Shown: piece after piece, positions 38,870 through 51,906 of the stretch | Layout of the letters: every line of letters begins with the position of its first letter | Numbering within the stretch: position 1 is the stretch's first letter | Assembly: GCA_028532985.1 (NCBI GenBank) | Contig: JANCIK010000011.1 | Coordinates: forward strand, 2,542,001-2,606,000 | Length of the DNA: 64,000 nt | Direction of reading: 5' to 3' | DNA from: Stropharia rugosoannulata | Lineage: Eukaryota > Basidiomycota > Agaricomycetes > Agaricales > Strophariaceae | Translations under genes and position numbers: made by a program | The notes under the pieces: generated by a model | What the model was told of the DNA's origin: nothing | Databases searched by the model: none | The model's input: only the letters and a program-made list of their open reading frames with translations

Positions 38870-39950
38870 ATGAGCAACTACCTTAGACTTTCGCTTTTCG
38901 TCCTCGCCTGCTCGGTGTTCTTCCTTTACCAACGCTCGAAATCCACGATGCCTACTTTAGCTGCAGTACGCGCGTCCAATGCCGCATACAAGCACTCAAT
39001 ATCAGCGCCGCCAGTGGCTGTCTTCGTGGGAGGCACCTCCGGGATTGGGCAGGGCATGGCGGAAGTGTTCGCGGACAACACGAAGGGCAACAGCCATATT
39101 GTGATCGTAGGGCGCAACCGCGACGCCGCAGAAAAGATCCTCGCGTCCATGCCCAAGCCGGACTCTGGCAACGTCAGCCGCGAGTTCGTCCAGTGCGATG
39201 TCACCCTTATCAAGAATGTCGAGAAGGCGACGAAGGAAATCCTCGAACGCCACGCCAGAATAAACTACCTCATCATGTCGCCCGGTATCATGACGTTCTC
39301 CGGTCGGGACGAGACGACAGAAGGGATCGACAAGAAGATGGCCGTGCATTATTATTCGCGGTGGAAGTTCTTGAATGACCTTCTACCTGGCCTGCGAACA
39401 GCAAGGGATGCCGGGGAACGCGTCGCTGTTATGAGTGTCCTTGGTGCTGGCGCCGGCGGTGCAATTGACCTCAATGACCTGCACTTGAAGGACAACTACT
39501 CGGTGTCCAAGGCGGCCCTCGTCGCTCCCACGTACAACGACTTGATGATGGAGGTACGTTGGCATATACGTAGTATTTTTCAAGTGACATGCTTATGCTA
39601 CTCTTTTCCAGTCGTTCGCGGAACAAAACGACGGCATTGCATTTATTCACTCCAGCCCTGGTATCGTACGCACCAGCCTTATGGCAACGTCCCCATCGCG
39701 CTTCCTGCGCTGGACTTCAGCTGCCACATTAGCTGTCACTCGCCCGTTCTCCGTCTCCCCCGCAGAATGCGGCCAGTTTATGTGGAATGGTATTTATAAC
39801 ACAACCACTACACCCGGGGCGTGGCGTACAGGCTGGAAGGGCGAGGACATTAAGAAAACAAGGTACTTCGGTGATGACATGCAACGGAAAGCCGTTTGGG
39901 AGCATACGGTCGATCTCATAAACAGTGCATTGGCTAGCAAGTCGCCATAA
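38870..39950 (+). CDS. Short-chain dehydrogenase/reductase (SDR) with possible N-terminal membrane anchor
   Basis: Exons are 38870-39553 and 39612-39950. If translation starts at 38870 the protein has a hydrophobic N-terminal segment (LRLSLFVLACSVFFLYQ) that could anchor it in a membrane. A second ATG at 38948 (MPTLAAVRASNAAY) aligns with the start of the paralogue at 37205. The cofactor loop is FVGGTSGIGQGMAEVF, followed by VGRNRDAAEKILASMP; NADP(H) use is likely. The catalytic motif is YSVSK. The C-terminal part includes FIHSSPGIVRTSLM and TTPGAWRTGWKGEDI. The two genes 0.7 kb apart are tandem duplicates. Substrate unknown. Confidence 0.9.
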
Positions 39951-40145
39951 AATAATCAGGGATTTTTTGTGATATCTATTTGTTCTGCACATTATACTGT
40001 AATTTATACTAATGTACTTTGCTTCTTAATTGCTTGTTCTATATAGTTGATTTGCTATGTCCAATACTAGGAAAGCAAAGCCCTTGCGCGGATATATTTC
40101 AACTTCAAGTCAACAGATATCGGCTTTGATGGCAGGATAATAAAA

Positions 40146-42499
40146 CTACCCAAGAATAATTTCTTTCCATACAGCAGCTTCCAACGCTTCATTCAAGTCA
40201 TTTATTTCAATCGCCCCTACGGTAACGCGTTCTGCCCATTGCCCATCTCCCTTCCACTCAATTAGCATAACTCTATACTTCCATCCAGGCGCTGTATCCG
40301 GGTCCACGTCGTATTCAATCCTTTCTGTCCGACCTTCGCATAAAACGATAAATTCGTGACGTCCTGGCACGTTGGCCTTGAACCAGACCGGGTCCAGCAT
40401 GATGTCTCCCAGTTTATGACCACTGCCACCAAATATACCAGCATATTGATATCCGTTACTCTGCATTTTGAGCTGGTCGTCAGTTAAAGCAGAGGTTAAG
40501 TTACCCAAGTTGAATTGCACAGAGATGGTCCAGAATTGAAGGAAGCCAGACCCAGGATGAGGATAATATGTGTCCTCAAGATAGGATGGAGCGCCAACGA
40601 GCTTCCGAGGTGTTGGCTCTGTACGGGTGCAGTCGAAAGGGAGACGTTTCTGCATTCGCTTGGTGGATGCGGCGTCCTGCTTCTTCGTTCGTGATTTATC
40701 GACGCGCTTGAAATCATGGGAGTCGTGAGCCTTGCGTTGATACCAGATAATCCATGTACGGCGCGGTTGAGCCTTGCGTATGGAGACAATGCTGCGAGTG
40801 TATGCACTCCATATATTAGGCGACGATCGCCCTAACCAACCCGACCAGGACCAACTGGGCCCCACGTTTCGCCGAGTCTGAAGGCCATCCGCTGGTTCCC
40901 AGAGGAGAAACCAATCGAAGAGAGTATCTGGGATCCCATGGCACAAGTTGGCACCTATGGCGTTCTTGACAATAAACCTCAGGGCTGAGAGAGCATGATA
41001 GAGGTCGGTATCGCGCGTGATAGAGCGACTTGAGTATTCATATATTATTTGTTCAACATCTCCGATATCGTCCCCTTCGAAACCGTCTGGCGATTCGTCC
41101 TCGTCTGGCTGATTATTTTGTCCCTCGCAGACTTCATCTTCTCGAAACTGGTCGACTACTTTGCAGTTGTAGACAACCTGCTCGTCTATAAATATTAGTC
41201 GTTTTCTCGCCAAATGGTCTTCCTGAAACCTGGTAGAACAGCCGGTCAGTTTGTTTGTTCTGTTTTAATATTGGAAAGGCTACATAGTACGCACGTCCAG
41301 GCTCGAGTGACGTAAACACTGTCCAGAAAAGAAGTTTGAAATATTCGCTTGAAACCCAACCTAAAACCAGGAGATATCTCTTCAATGGGCTGCTTTCGAG
41401 TGGCTCCGGCATGTAGCCCAGGGAGTCCGGAATAAGCGTCCAAACCAGAGGCAGCCATTATCACTAAGTCCGCGATGCCATAGATATTTGCCATACTTGC
41501 AATTGATTGCATTTTAGTTCCACCATCGCCGTCGTCGTCCTGAACAATGCAGAGACTATCGACCCAGAGATAGCGCATATGTAGCTGTTCAACAACGTGC
41601 ATCGCGTCGCGAACAGTGAGTGGAATTTTGTTGTAGTTCTCTGAATGGACTAACGATCCTGGCTTGCGCAGATTCGATACGTTACTCTTCAGTGTTCTAA
41701 GGATAGAGAAAGGATCTACGGGGCCCCAAACGTAGCTCAAAGCAACGTACTTGCAGTTCGGTGGTGCAGGGGTTAGGCATTTGTCAATGACATCGATCAC
41801 TTGAAATGATGGCAGTTCGTCGAGAATGTCAGCTCTTGGATGTTCGAGGTCGGGGTGAGGCCCCCAGCACCGATCCCCATGCTGCGTCTTGCATGTCTCT
41901 ATCCACCCTCGCACCATACCAAAGTCGATCTGATTGCCAATGATACGGGGAAGTAATAATGATCTATTCTCTGGCGCATCGTTTGCAAGTATGCCTATGC
42001 GCACGAGGAACGGAGTGGTGTCACAGTTGCAATAGCCGCCTCCTTGTTTTTGCACGCCGGACATTAGCCATCGCACAAAAGGAATAGAGTCGTCTCCTGA
42101 TTCAGAGTCCGCGTTCGATTTAGGTACTTGAGCTTCCCCAAACCAGTTGTAGTACACTTCAATGGGCACACCATTTTCCTCGTCAGGGATTGCCTTTTCG
42201 CCAAGGGAATGAAGAAAGATGCGGCACATAGGGCAAGAAGTAGACTTCGCTTTCACATCTCGCAACAAACCAACAGTTTTTCTATCCTCATCGATTGAAT
42301 CATCTTCGTCAGGGTCCACAGAAACAAGAAAGTCGGAAGGTGTAATGTTCAATTCCACGCAGGAATCACAAAGGCGATCGTTGGGTCTAGCCAACCAATC
42401 AGGCACTGGAAGGAGTGCGGGAGCCTTTCTACTCAGTGTTTCCCTAACACGCACTGTCAGTCTGCCAGTAAAATAGGAAATAATACGCGGGTGCACCAA
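40146..42499 (-). CDS. HET-domain protein (heterokaryon-incompatibility family), about 750 aa
   Basis: Exons are about 42499-41295 and 41229-40146. The HET block is clear: YVALSYVWGP, then KIPLTVRDAMHVVEQLHMRYLWVDSLCI, then MANIYGIADLVIMAAS, and VTRAWTFQED, the last formed across the spliced intron. A Cys-rich N-terminus (LCDSCVEL, SCPMCRIF) precedes it. The C-terminal half (RKRLIFIDEQVVYN ... GPSWSWSGW) is the usual extension. HET domains in filamentous fungi trigger cell death after recognition of a different individual; the role here is inferred. No ATG begins the long frame at 42499, so a further 5' exon probably lies between 42500 and 42860. Confidence 0.88.
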
Positions 42500-44541
42500 C
42501 GTACATCTGGGTTGCAGTTAGCTAGACGATCTTGATGAACTAGTGATTACGGGCTGCGTAGTAGTCGTTGAGACTTTATAAAGGTGCATGGGATGGGAAC
42601 ATGCACCAGAATTAGAATCTGATGCTTTGAATAACATCCAGTTCTGCGCCACCTGTTTGTTATTAAAGCTGTACGGACTCAATGGAAATCGGTGGTTTTG
42701 AAGAGCGGTCGACATAGAAGCATATATAGCTATAAATGCAATCAGATCGCATGAGCACGACGATGACAGATTGAATTCGACCGATTCGATAGTCACTGAG
42801 TCGAATTCGGGCGGATGAGGCTGTTGTGTCGCAAAGGAGTCTCCAACCTGCATACATAGCTGTTTCGAGAATTCATGGTACAGTAGTATATAGTCAGGCT
42901 TCAGGACCTAGACGTCGCGAGAGAGAGATAGTTGGTGGCAGGTGCTCAAGTTGAATAGTCCAGTCGGCAAAGTACAAGCAAAATACAAGTGGATTTGGTT
43001 GGGATTTGGTGTTGATTTGGTGCAAAAATCCAACAAAAATCAATTGCATACTATTGGAGCAAATAAACACCGGCTTGACGGCAGCATGTGCCTTCAAAAA
43101 ATGTCAAAACCAAGTCAAAACCTGGTCAAAACTAAATGTAAAATAACGTTCGAATCAAATTCGTCCGTGTCAATGAGCTACTATGACCAAAATGTGACTC
43201 CCAAACTATTGCTATACAAACCACTGGATGTTACGCTGGTCTCCGTGACCTTGTTCTCTTCTTTGGCGACAAATCTAGCGAGGACATGCCATCATCTCTC
43301 TCGTACCATTTCTCAGCTGTATTGGTTGTACGGACTCGGACGGGCGTCGGAAATTAGCAATAGGAAGACTGCCATCTCCGGCTACTGCTTTTTCTACTTC
43401 AACAATTTGCCAACAGTCTAGTAGCTTGGTGTGCTTCGAAGCAGAAATCGGTGGCTCGTTCATCAACTGAGGCTCGTGCAGAGTTGATGTGAAGTACGTT
43501 CCGTCGAATTCATCAGGCCAGTAAGAAGATTGCATTCCGCAGGTTTAAGCGCCCGGAAATTGGCCACATCCGAAAGGCACTCACCTGAGCAAGTGAAGGA
43601 GCTATTCAGTGAGCACTGGCCTCCCTGAAGAACTCTTTAGGGCATAATAGTAGTTCTTCAACAAAGAGGCCACTTAAGACAAATCACCGCAGTATAGGTT
43701 TGCATTCTTATTTGGCCATGAACGTTTGAACAGTAGAACGTGTTACCATTTCATGATACGGAGTAATCGATACAACGCGTCCGATGATCAGACACGGGTG
43801 AAAATCTCCATACATTAACGGGCGGGTGCCTTTCCTCCACGCGCATTGTGTGCGTACACCGTAGTTGGATTATATACAGTCAGCTTCATGATAAGTGAAC
43901 GGCTAAACATATATTTGAGCTCAGATCTTCCATTCCCATCGATCGTGAGCTAAAATATTAAGAACTATTAAACCATGGCATCATGTTAGGTAAAGTCTTT
44001 CGTTACAGATACCTTCTCTCATCAAAATGTCCGACATGTCTGGCCGAAATCGGGTTCATTTGTGTGAAAACACTTTTGCATGATGTTGAAGCAGACATTC
44101 CTGGCCAGTCATTTCACAGTTTCATTACAGCGGGTTGTAAATCGGCTCCGCGGGATGAACTTGATCTATCGTTTACCGGCACACCTGTTAGATTTACAAC
44201 GCCTGAACGGTGTTGCCGCAGAAAGTTTTCAATTTGCAAGTAAGCACCAACCTCTCATATAGTAAGGTTTCATATCCAAGATTGCGCACACACAGGGCAA
44301 AGACGGAGCCGTACTCGTGTCGATTAGGCATTTTCCAAAATGCGCAATACCACGTTGACCTTTCTCTCGAAATAACTGACAGTAAATGCTTGATAGGGTG
44401 CTACGATGTGCAGCCACACACATACCACATGCCCGCCACGCCAGTATAATACAACGCCCTTCAAAAAGTAATGAAAATTGAATAGTATTTAACAGTAGTC
44501 GTCGTTCCTTCTAGGATAGAACTCTGATCCATTCCGCCTCC
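42500..44541. other. Intergenic region of about 2 kb, with probable 5' exon of the HET gene and unassigned fragments
   Basis: The 5' exon of the HET gene may lie in 42518-42853 on the minus strand, where a 111-aa frame is open. Around 42960-43130 there are imperfect repeats of GATTTGGTG and TCAAAACC type. Around 44080-44260 a short frame (NRLRGMNLIYRLPAHLLDLQ) looks protein-like but I cannot build a gene from it. Confidence 0.4.
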
Positions 44542-47500
44542 ATGGTCTCCAACTCCAAGTCGAAGCCGACCATCCAATACCCTTTCGATAGCCCATTCTG
44601 GCACGGTCACTGCTGCCATGACACGTCCACAAGCTTCAAAGGCAGAAATCTTTGCGTTTGCATTGACGGTACATCGAATAAGTTCGGGGACAAGGTAAGA
44701 TAATATTCTTATATATTAATTCTGGGTATTAATTGATGCGCTCCTCGGGCCTTAAAAAGAACACAAACGTTATCGAGCTTTACAACATGATAATAAAGGG
44801 CCTGGGAACGCAGCAGCTAACGTGGTACAACAGCGGAATCGGCACTTACGCTAGTCCCTCCGACAGGGATTCAACATGGGAACGTATCCGCCAGAAAATC
44901 AATAGTGTGGTCGAGTTGGCGTTCGCAACGTAAGTTCAAGGGACTATAATATAACTGTTACTAATAGTGTCATATTTACCGAATGCTAGGCGGTTTGAAG
45001 ATACAATTCTGGGCGCGTATGGCTGGCTCTCCAACAACTATAAAGACGGCGATCGAATATTTTTATTTGGTACGTTGGGATGTTTCTCTTATGATTTTAT
45101 AGTACTTACAATTAATCCAGGCTTCTCTCGTGGGGCCTTTCAAGTCAGAGTTTTGGCTGCAATGATCGACAAGGTAAGTTTTCAAGCATAATGACCATTC
45201 CTCTTCAAAACTAACTCTCTGCTTGAAAAGGTTGGCCTTTTCTACAAAGGCAACGATATGCAAATTGCTTTGTAAGTATTTACAGATATTCAATGTCATT
45301 TATCTGATCACGTCTGCAGTGCGTACGAGGTCTACAGAGACACAAAGAGCAAAGATCCGTCCTTGACGAAGCGGTTTAATGACTTCCTCTTCAAGCACAA
45401 GAAACATAACCTGAATGGCGAGACGTATGCCTCAATGGCAGAACACTTTAAAAGGACGTTCTCGCAGAAAAACGTACGGGTACATTTTGTGGGAGTGTGG
45501 TATGCTCAATTATATAAATTGATATGGTACTTGCTGATTACACATTTGTCCAGGGATACAGTATCGTCTCTTGGAGTGGTCCGCGGACAGAAGATGCTAC
45601 CAGGAACAGTGGATGGAATGAAGCACGTGTGCTACTTCCGACATGCGTTAGCGCTTGATGAGCGCCGCGTTAAATTCTTGCCCGAGTACGTTTACGGAGG
45701 ATGTGCGAAGGAGACGACGGATGAACCAGACACGGATGCCACAGCAACTTCGCAGACACCTAACAATCCAAACGTGATACCACAGATCCTTGAAGTATGG
45801 TTCGCCGGAAGTCATTCAGATATGTAAGTAAAGTTGTCCCCTCTATGTCATGCCGTATATCTCATTCACCTGCAGCGGCGGAGGAAACAGGGTTAATCTC
45901 GGATTGAATAGCAGACCACCTCCGCTCCGATGGATGGTTTACGAAGCGCTTAGCGTAGGCCTTCGTACTGAAAGATGGGCATTGCAACCTGATCCAAACG
46001 ATTTGAGCCGTGATAAAGGTGCGTACACTAAAAGGCTTCTGTACTAGATGCTAGCTCAAACGCATTAGGGGTGAACAAAAGCAGGGAGCCTGTCAGCATC
46101 AAGGAGTCTTTACATGGCGTGTGGTGGCTTCTTGAGGTGCTCCCACTAAAACGATTGACATATTCGAGGGCGCCCAAAGTCGGAGGCGAGCACACGACGC
46201 GGAGGTATATTTTCATGTACCATTTATGTTCATGCAGAGATTAACAACTTAACAGTTTACATATGGGTGGTGGACGCAAGCTTCATAATGGTCAAAAAAT
46301 CCACGAGTCCGTGGACCTGAACAAATATACCCCAAAGGCACGCCCACCGCCACCGTCCTCTACCAATGCCGATCCGGAATCATGGGACACGATACGTGAC
46401 AACTTTGACACGTGGAAGGTTGTCGACGCCGACACGGCTATTCGCGCGCTAGTTAGACGCTGTCATGACCATGATTCGAGTGTGATTTTGAAGAGAATAG
46501 CATCATCTAGTATGTACACTCATGTTTTCCCTGCGTCAATATCTGATAACAGCTTTTCAATATTCAGAACGAGACGATGTTCTTGAGGCCGTATATGAGG
46601 AGGTTATCCAAATTTTAACCACTCGCAATGGCCAAGAGAATCAACTTAGCGAAGAAGACAAGATCAAAATCATATTCGTTGCGTCCGACATATTGAAGGA
46701 CAGCAAACCAAAGTTGTACGATTTCGCGGAAATTCGAAATGAGGCAATAGAAAGCGCCAAGGAAAGCACGAGCGCCGACTTTCGGAGAAGAGTTCACTCA
46801 TTCCTTTATGAATATACCCGTGAGCCTACATTTGTTTGTACGTTCTTTTCCCATGCAGTGTCGCTAACGCTCAGTCAGGTTGGTGGATGCCAGTCAGAGG
46901 GCATAATGACAGCGTCTCCTCTGTGGCGTTCTCCTCGGATGGGAATCATATTGTTTCCGCCTATAGAGATGGCATGATACGTCTATGGGACTCGACCAAC
47001 ATGAAGCAGGTTATGTCTTTCCACTCTGGCCTCGAGAACAAGGTCGATTGTGTCGTATTTTCAGCTGACGGACAAAATATTGTCTCTGGCTCGAGCGACG
47101 GTGCGCTGCGCATCTGGGATTTCAAGGATAATAAGGACCAGTGCCGCATTGTAAAACTACCTGAAAATGAGCGACCAGCTCAAATCTGGGCAGTTTCATA
47201 CTTCCAAGGCGGCATCGTGTCGGGGACATCAACCGGACATCTACAGATTTGGAGACCGCAGGAGTCTTCCAACACGGCGTCCTCTACAGGGATGACTTGC
47301 GATTGTTCATGGAAAGCGCACGCGAGGCAGATATGCACTGTGGCAGTCTCTCAAGATGGTACGAAGATCGTGTCCGGATCACGGGACAACACTTTGTGCA
47401 TATGGGATGCGCGCACGAAGGAAAAGATTGGAGGCTCGCTACGAGGACACACAGACTGGGTCCGCTCCGTCGCACTTTCCCGCGATGGGACGATGATTGT

Positions 47501-48170
47501 CTCGGGCTCCGACGACAAAACCGTCCGGCTCTGGAGCGTTGAGACGTGCAAACAAATTGGTGGACCCCTCCTGGGACATACGCGTCACGTCCTGTCTGTT
47601 CATTTCTCCCGTGACGGACAATTTGTTGTATCTGGATCAGAGGACAATACCGTACGAGTTTGGGATGTTTCCACACACCGGGAGGCGACACCAACAAACT
47701 CTAAACACACTGCCCCAGTATCGTCGGTTGCCTTCTCGCCTGATGGAATGCGGGTTGTTTCAGGATCAGATGACCACACGATTGGTATTTGGGACCTCTC
47801 GCTCATGTTGTCGCCATGGAATACTTTACCCAGGCCAAGTAGCACTCCGAACACGGCTGATACGAATCCTAAGGTACCTACGGAGCCTCCAGCAGATGAG
47901 AGCAAGCCTGCTTCTCTGGGGGTATCTCAGTCAGAGGGGATCAAGGCTCCGTCAGCTAAATCGCCTAAAGCTGAGGAGATCAAGGCCGTCCTACCCAAGG
48001 AGAATAGTACGCGACAACTGGATGAACTAAATTCCAACATCGTCACGCCGCCAAGTAAAGCACCTCAACTTGAAGCTCAGTTGAAAACCGTCCGCGTCGA
48101 AGTAACTAATAATCTTCAACCTGTCGAGTCAAGTAATAGGTTTCTCTCAGATATGTTGGTGTGGGTCTGA
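44542..48170 (+). CDS. DUF2235 (Tle1-like) alpha/beta hydrolase fused to WD40 repeats
   Basis: Twelve exons: 44542-44694, 44760-44929, 44990-45069, 45121-45173, 45231-45271, 45320-45499, 45554-45823, 45876-46018, 46069-46204, 46256-46509, 46553-46819 and 46879-48170. The hydrolase part starts LCVCIDGTSNKFGDKNTNVI, continues YNSGIGTYASP and YGWLSNNYKDGDRIFLF, and has the nucleophile elbow GFSRGAF. All were assembled across introns. The T6SS effector Tle1 domain is a phospholipase of this family. A helical linker (about 46553-46819) follows, then six to seven WD40 units (VSGSRDNTLCIWD, VSGSDDKTVRLW, VSGSEDNTVRVWD). A Ser/Pro/Lys tail follows. The layout is that of a recognition protein: enzymatic effector plus repeat sensor, without a NACHT. 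Function as a defence or non-self sensor is inference. Confidence 0.87.
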
Positions 48171-48619
48171 GGAAAGGCGGGATATTTATCGGCTGGTAGG
48201 TTATTATTTAAAGATCATATTATGTATTAAGATATCGCCGTTTACGACAATATTTCCCTCACCGATACGATATACTGCTCCCTGATATAATTTTTCTATT
48301 TTGAAATGTTCATTAGCCTCGCCACTGCTCGTGTGAATCGCTCATGCACATGTAAGCTCCGCTGCTGCAGTAGGGTCAGTAGTTAGGCTTTTTTCCATGT
48401 TTGCACTTGATCTGTACCAGGACAAGCGGGAAGTACTCAAAAATATATGGTAAACTTCTGTTAATGCTAACGAGAGCCAGATAAATAGTCATTAAATAGT
48501 GTACGCTACTAGTGTGAAGTAAATGCGGTATGTATGCGCTCAATATACGTTAGCTGTCCGGTTTCCAAGATATAGTAGTTTTCGTTTAGAGTCCTTCTGC
48601 AGAAAGAGATCTTTCGGTA
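48171..48619. other. Convergent spacer
   Basis: No gene. It separates two genes that end toward each other and would hold both 3' ends. Confidence 0.5.
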
Positions 48620-50092
48620 CTACTTATTGGGAGTCTGTCGAGCGTCCTGATCGGCCTTAGAACTTTTTGCATGCGATTGTAGCAAATTCTCAAAAAGCAA
48701 ACGCGCATTTGTAATGGTATCGGCGAAGTCATGGGGTGGAAATGTCGCCTTGTAAGTGCGCGGCAGGCTTTTAGCGAATGAACCCCATTTCTGATGTCGT
48801 TTCGATGCCACAGCGTCGGAAAGCCATACAACACCTTTCGGGCTCTTTGGATCTGGGATCCAGACGTTGTCAGATATTCTGTACCATGATAGCTCATCAG
48901 AATCTGTAAGGCGTAGCCTCAGTATTAAAGTAGGTGTGTTTTAAATGTCAGAAAACTCACGGGGAAGTGTGATCTCCGTAAGACTGGCGCATGCTTCTCC
49001 CCATTCTGTCACCGTAGTGAGATCCTGGTCAAGGTTGCACGTTATGTTTCCCATTTCCCAGTAGTCGATACAATTTATTACCAGCCTCTGCAGCTGGGAG
49101 AATCTCGATAGGTAGGTCTTTATTGATTGTAGATACGCCTGAAATCAATAAATTAATTGCGCGTAGTAGTAAATGAATGGCAGATGGCTTACTGTAGTAG
49201 GGCTGGCATCGACCATCAGGACATTAGAAATATGAAGCGAGAGGATACTAGGTAGGCGCCTCGATAGCTTGTCAATCAAGTCGAGGTTCCAACCACGTCG
49301 CCGGCAGCTCACAAGAGCTAGCGTGGCATTACTAGTCCGCTGAAGGGCAGAGAAAGCCATATCAGGATTCACGTCCATGACGTTCCAGCTAATAATAGCT
49401 GCCCGCAGTGAGCACGCAGGACCAAGACAGGGAACACTTTGCACATTGCCGGCGAAGTACTGTAAGCCCGGGAGCTCGATATCCGGCAGAGGGCTGCTGG
49501 GTTCGACATGTTCCGACGTATCTTCGTCCGGAGAGACTTGCAAATATGTAATCTTGCGGTGTTGATTTAAAAAATGTATCAGGCTTGCCGAGGGCTTAAG
49601 GTAGCATTCGAAATGATGGAGAAAGCGAAATCTGCGATTATTAAGGAGCGTAGCAAAGTAGGGATCATGCACGAGTAACTTGAGGGTGTGTAATCCGGTG
49701 ACCGCGCCAAGCGCGCCTTTAATAAGTGAGTAATAAGCCGATAAGAGCGAGTTAGAAGACGTCGTATAATATCTGCATAAGTTCCACTCAGCGATTAATA
49801 TTCCCGACAAGTAGTACTTATGGTATCACACGTACGTATAGCTGATCAGTAGCGAGCGTACGGCTCTTGCGGCACCAGTTTTTGAAATGAGAGTCCTGCA
49901 ACAGGCAATCACAGTTGTTGGTGAAGAAAGCGAGATATGTCGGTATAACAGGCGCGTCGTCGATTCATGGAAAAATCTGGACAGGCGACAAAGTGCGAGC
50001 TGCACTTGGGTAGATGAAAATTGAATCAATACTTCAAGTACTTCCAAGGGGAGCCTTGTAATTGTCGATGACGATTCCCCTGTCGGCTTCAT
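48620..50092 (-). CDS. F-box-like protein, about 400 aa
   Basis: Exons are 50092-49832, 49786-49193, 49138-48961 and 48903-48620. The N-terminus reads ITRLPLEVLEVLIQFSSTQV and then ALCRLSRFFHESTTRLLYRHI, the pattern of basidiomycete F-box domains. The rest is a series of weak leucine-rich segments (GLHTLKLLVHD, LSILSLHISNVLMVD-like). It would link SKP1 in an SCF ubiquitin ligase to an unknown target. The first intron is 45 bp with donor GTGTGA, which is not typical; its end is the least certain. Such genes are numerous in Agaricomycetes. Confidence 0.75.
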
Positions 50093-51906
50093 GGCGCGGA
50101 GTTATACCTCTAGAACCATGGCAAAACGTATTATATTTCTTGAAGCCCCACAGAGCGAGTAATTGACACGCTGAAGCGCGAGTTGAGGGCGCCACCTGCT
50201 GCTTTCCAGTTTAGTCCGTGTCAGGGCAGAAAGACTTTGTGCCGTGCAGGTAGACAGAAGTTGACTATTCAGAATACATAAGCGGGGCGCGAGGAAGATG
50301 GCACTGGGGGGTCTGACGAGGCAGAAAACAGCGAGAGGAGCTGGGAAGGCGAGCACCACCCACCCTCGTATGAGTACAATAAAAGAGATGCCCACGGTGT
50401 CACATTCCGTTGATCACACCACCGCGTCTGGACAGGTTTCCATGGAAGTAGCGCTCCGTTATTGTTCTTCCCTTCTGATTACCTTGGTAAGGCCAGGGTT
50501 CTGATTCTCTCACACTCAATGGCGGGAATTTACTGTACGTAGCAAGACCATTAAAGGCAGCTTGAAGAGCGTCTGAAATCACGGCCATGATGAGGGACGA
50601 GTAATACCGTCCAATGAGCTTCATCCACACATTTAGTCTCCCAGTCCCCTAAATAGCTCGATGCTGAGGGGTTCTTCATAATCCTCCTGCGAATACGACT
50701 CTGTCCGTAATGATTGCACATTGCTATTGTGTATTATGTACTACATAGGACACATGCCATTCCGGCTCTACAGAATGTGCTGCCTTACCGAGGGCCAATG
50801 ATATAGTAATAGCTAAGTAAGATTGACTCAGCTGGTGGATTGGCAGGCTTTGATTCAGAAGAATATACGTACCTAATAGAAGGAAACCCGTTATGAAAGC
50901 ATAGTTAAACATGGAACGCTGGCAATCGAAAACGTTTGGATTTGCGACGGCATTTACAGCGCGGGCACAGAGGGAACAGAAAAAGTCCTTGAACGGCCCT
51001 TCGTGGCGTGGTGTAGAAAAGGAGCCAAAATATTCGAGGACAGAATGCAAGTAAAAAGAGCATGGATGCAAAGAGATAGGGATGCTTCAGAACTTTATAT
51101 AAGAGAATAGTTAGAGCTTTTATACTGAGATTATAACTTCAGCTTTACCAAATTCGTTGTAGAAGATGATAGAGGCATGTTTGACACCTTCTATTGTCGG
51201 TATATTGAAACAAACTTTGGTTGTGAAGTGTGTAGGTGGTGCACATATCTCCCGTGTGGTGGGAGGTAGAGCCATTGTGAATGTGCTATTATCCTGAACT
51301 TTAGCCAGCTAGTATGACTTTGAGACGTTTCGAGGGAGTGAAGCAAAGCATAGGCCCGGCGCTAATAGTAGTGCATGATTAGTGTTATGATAGAGCTCTG
51401 ACAAACAAGTCTGGTATCATGGAACCAGCTTAGAAGAACAGCGCAAACGGAGTCTGGCATTCCGAACCAATCATGCCGCCAGCGGTACCATTTCTCAAGT
51501 CATCGATCTTTTTGCTGAGTATTTTGGAGGCAGGGACTGTTTCTTACTTTTGAAGACAGTCAAATTTAAAGATGACAGCCGCTGTAATAGAGATAGAGAA
51601 GAGTTATTCTGTCCGGTGAGGCCATGGAAAGCTTGTCTGAATAGTATTCATAATAGACATAACACATCACATGATGCTAGTAAAGCCACGACTCAAGCTC
51701 AAGACCCAAATTTAGCAATCATTTCCATTTATAGCACACATCACTTAGCGGCCGAATGCTCACAGAACTCCACCTAAAGAGATACAAAGGCTTCCTGAGA
51801 TAATTATTTAATTATAAGAAGATACTATCTACCATGTCCATATAATTATGTGATATACAACTAGAAATAATATGCTCATTATATTTTGCCGACTCCTTGC
51901 TCACTC
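50093..51906. other. Intergenic region, possible small membrane-protein gene on the minus strand
   Basis: Minus-strand frames at 51071-50724 (with hydrophobic FNYAFITGFLLLGTYILL), 50630-50400 and 50395-50102 (hydrophobic GISFIVLIRGWVVLAFP) might be exons of one gene, but I could not join them by convincing splice sites. Region 51100-51900 is AT-rich with no coding signal. Confidence 0.35.
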
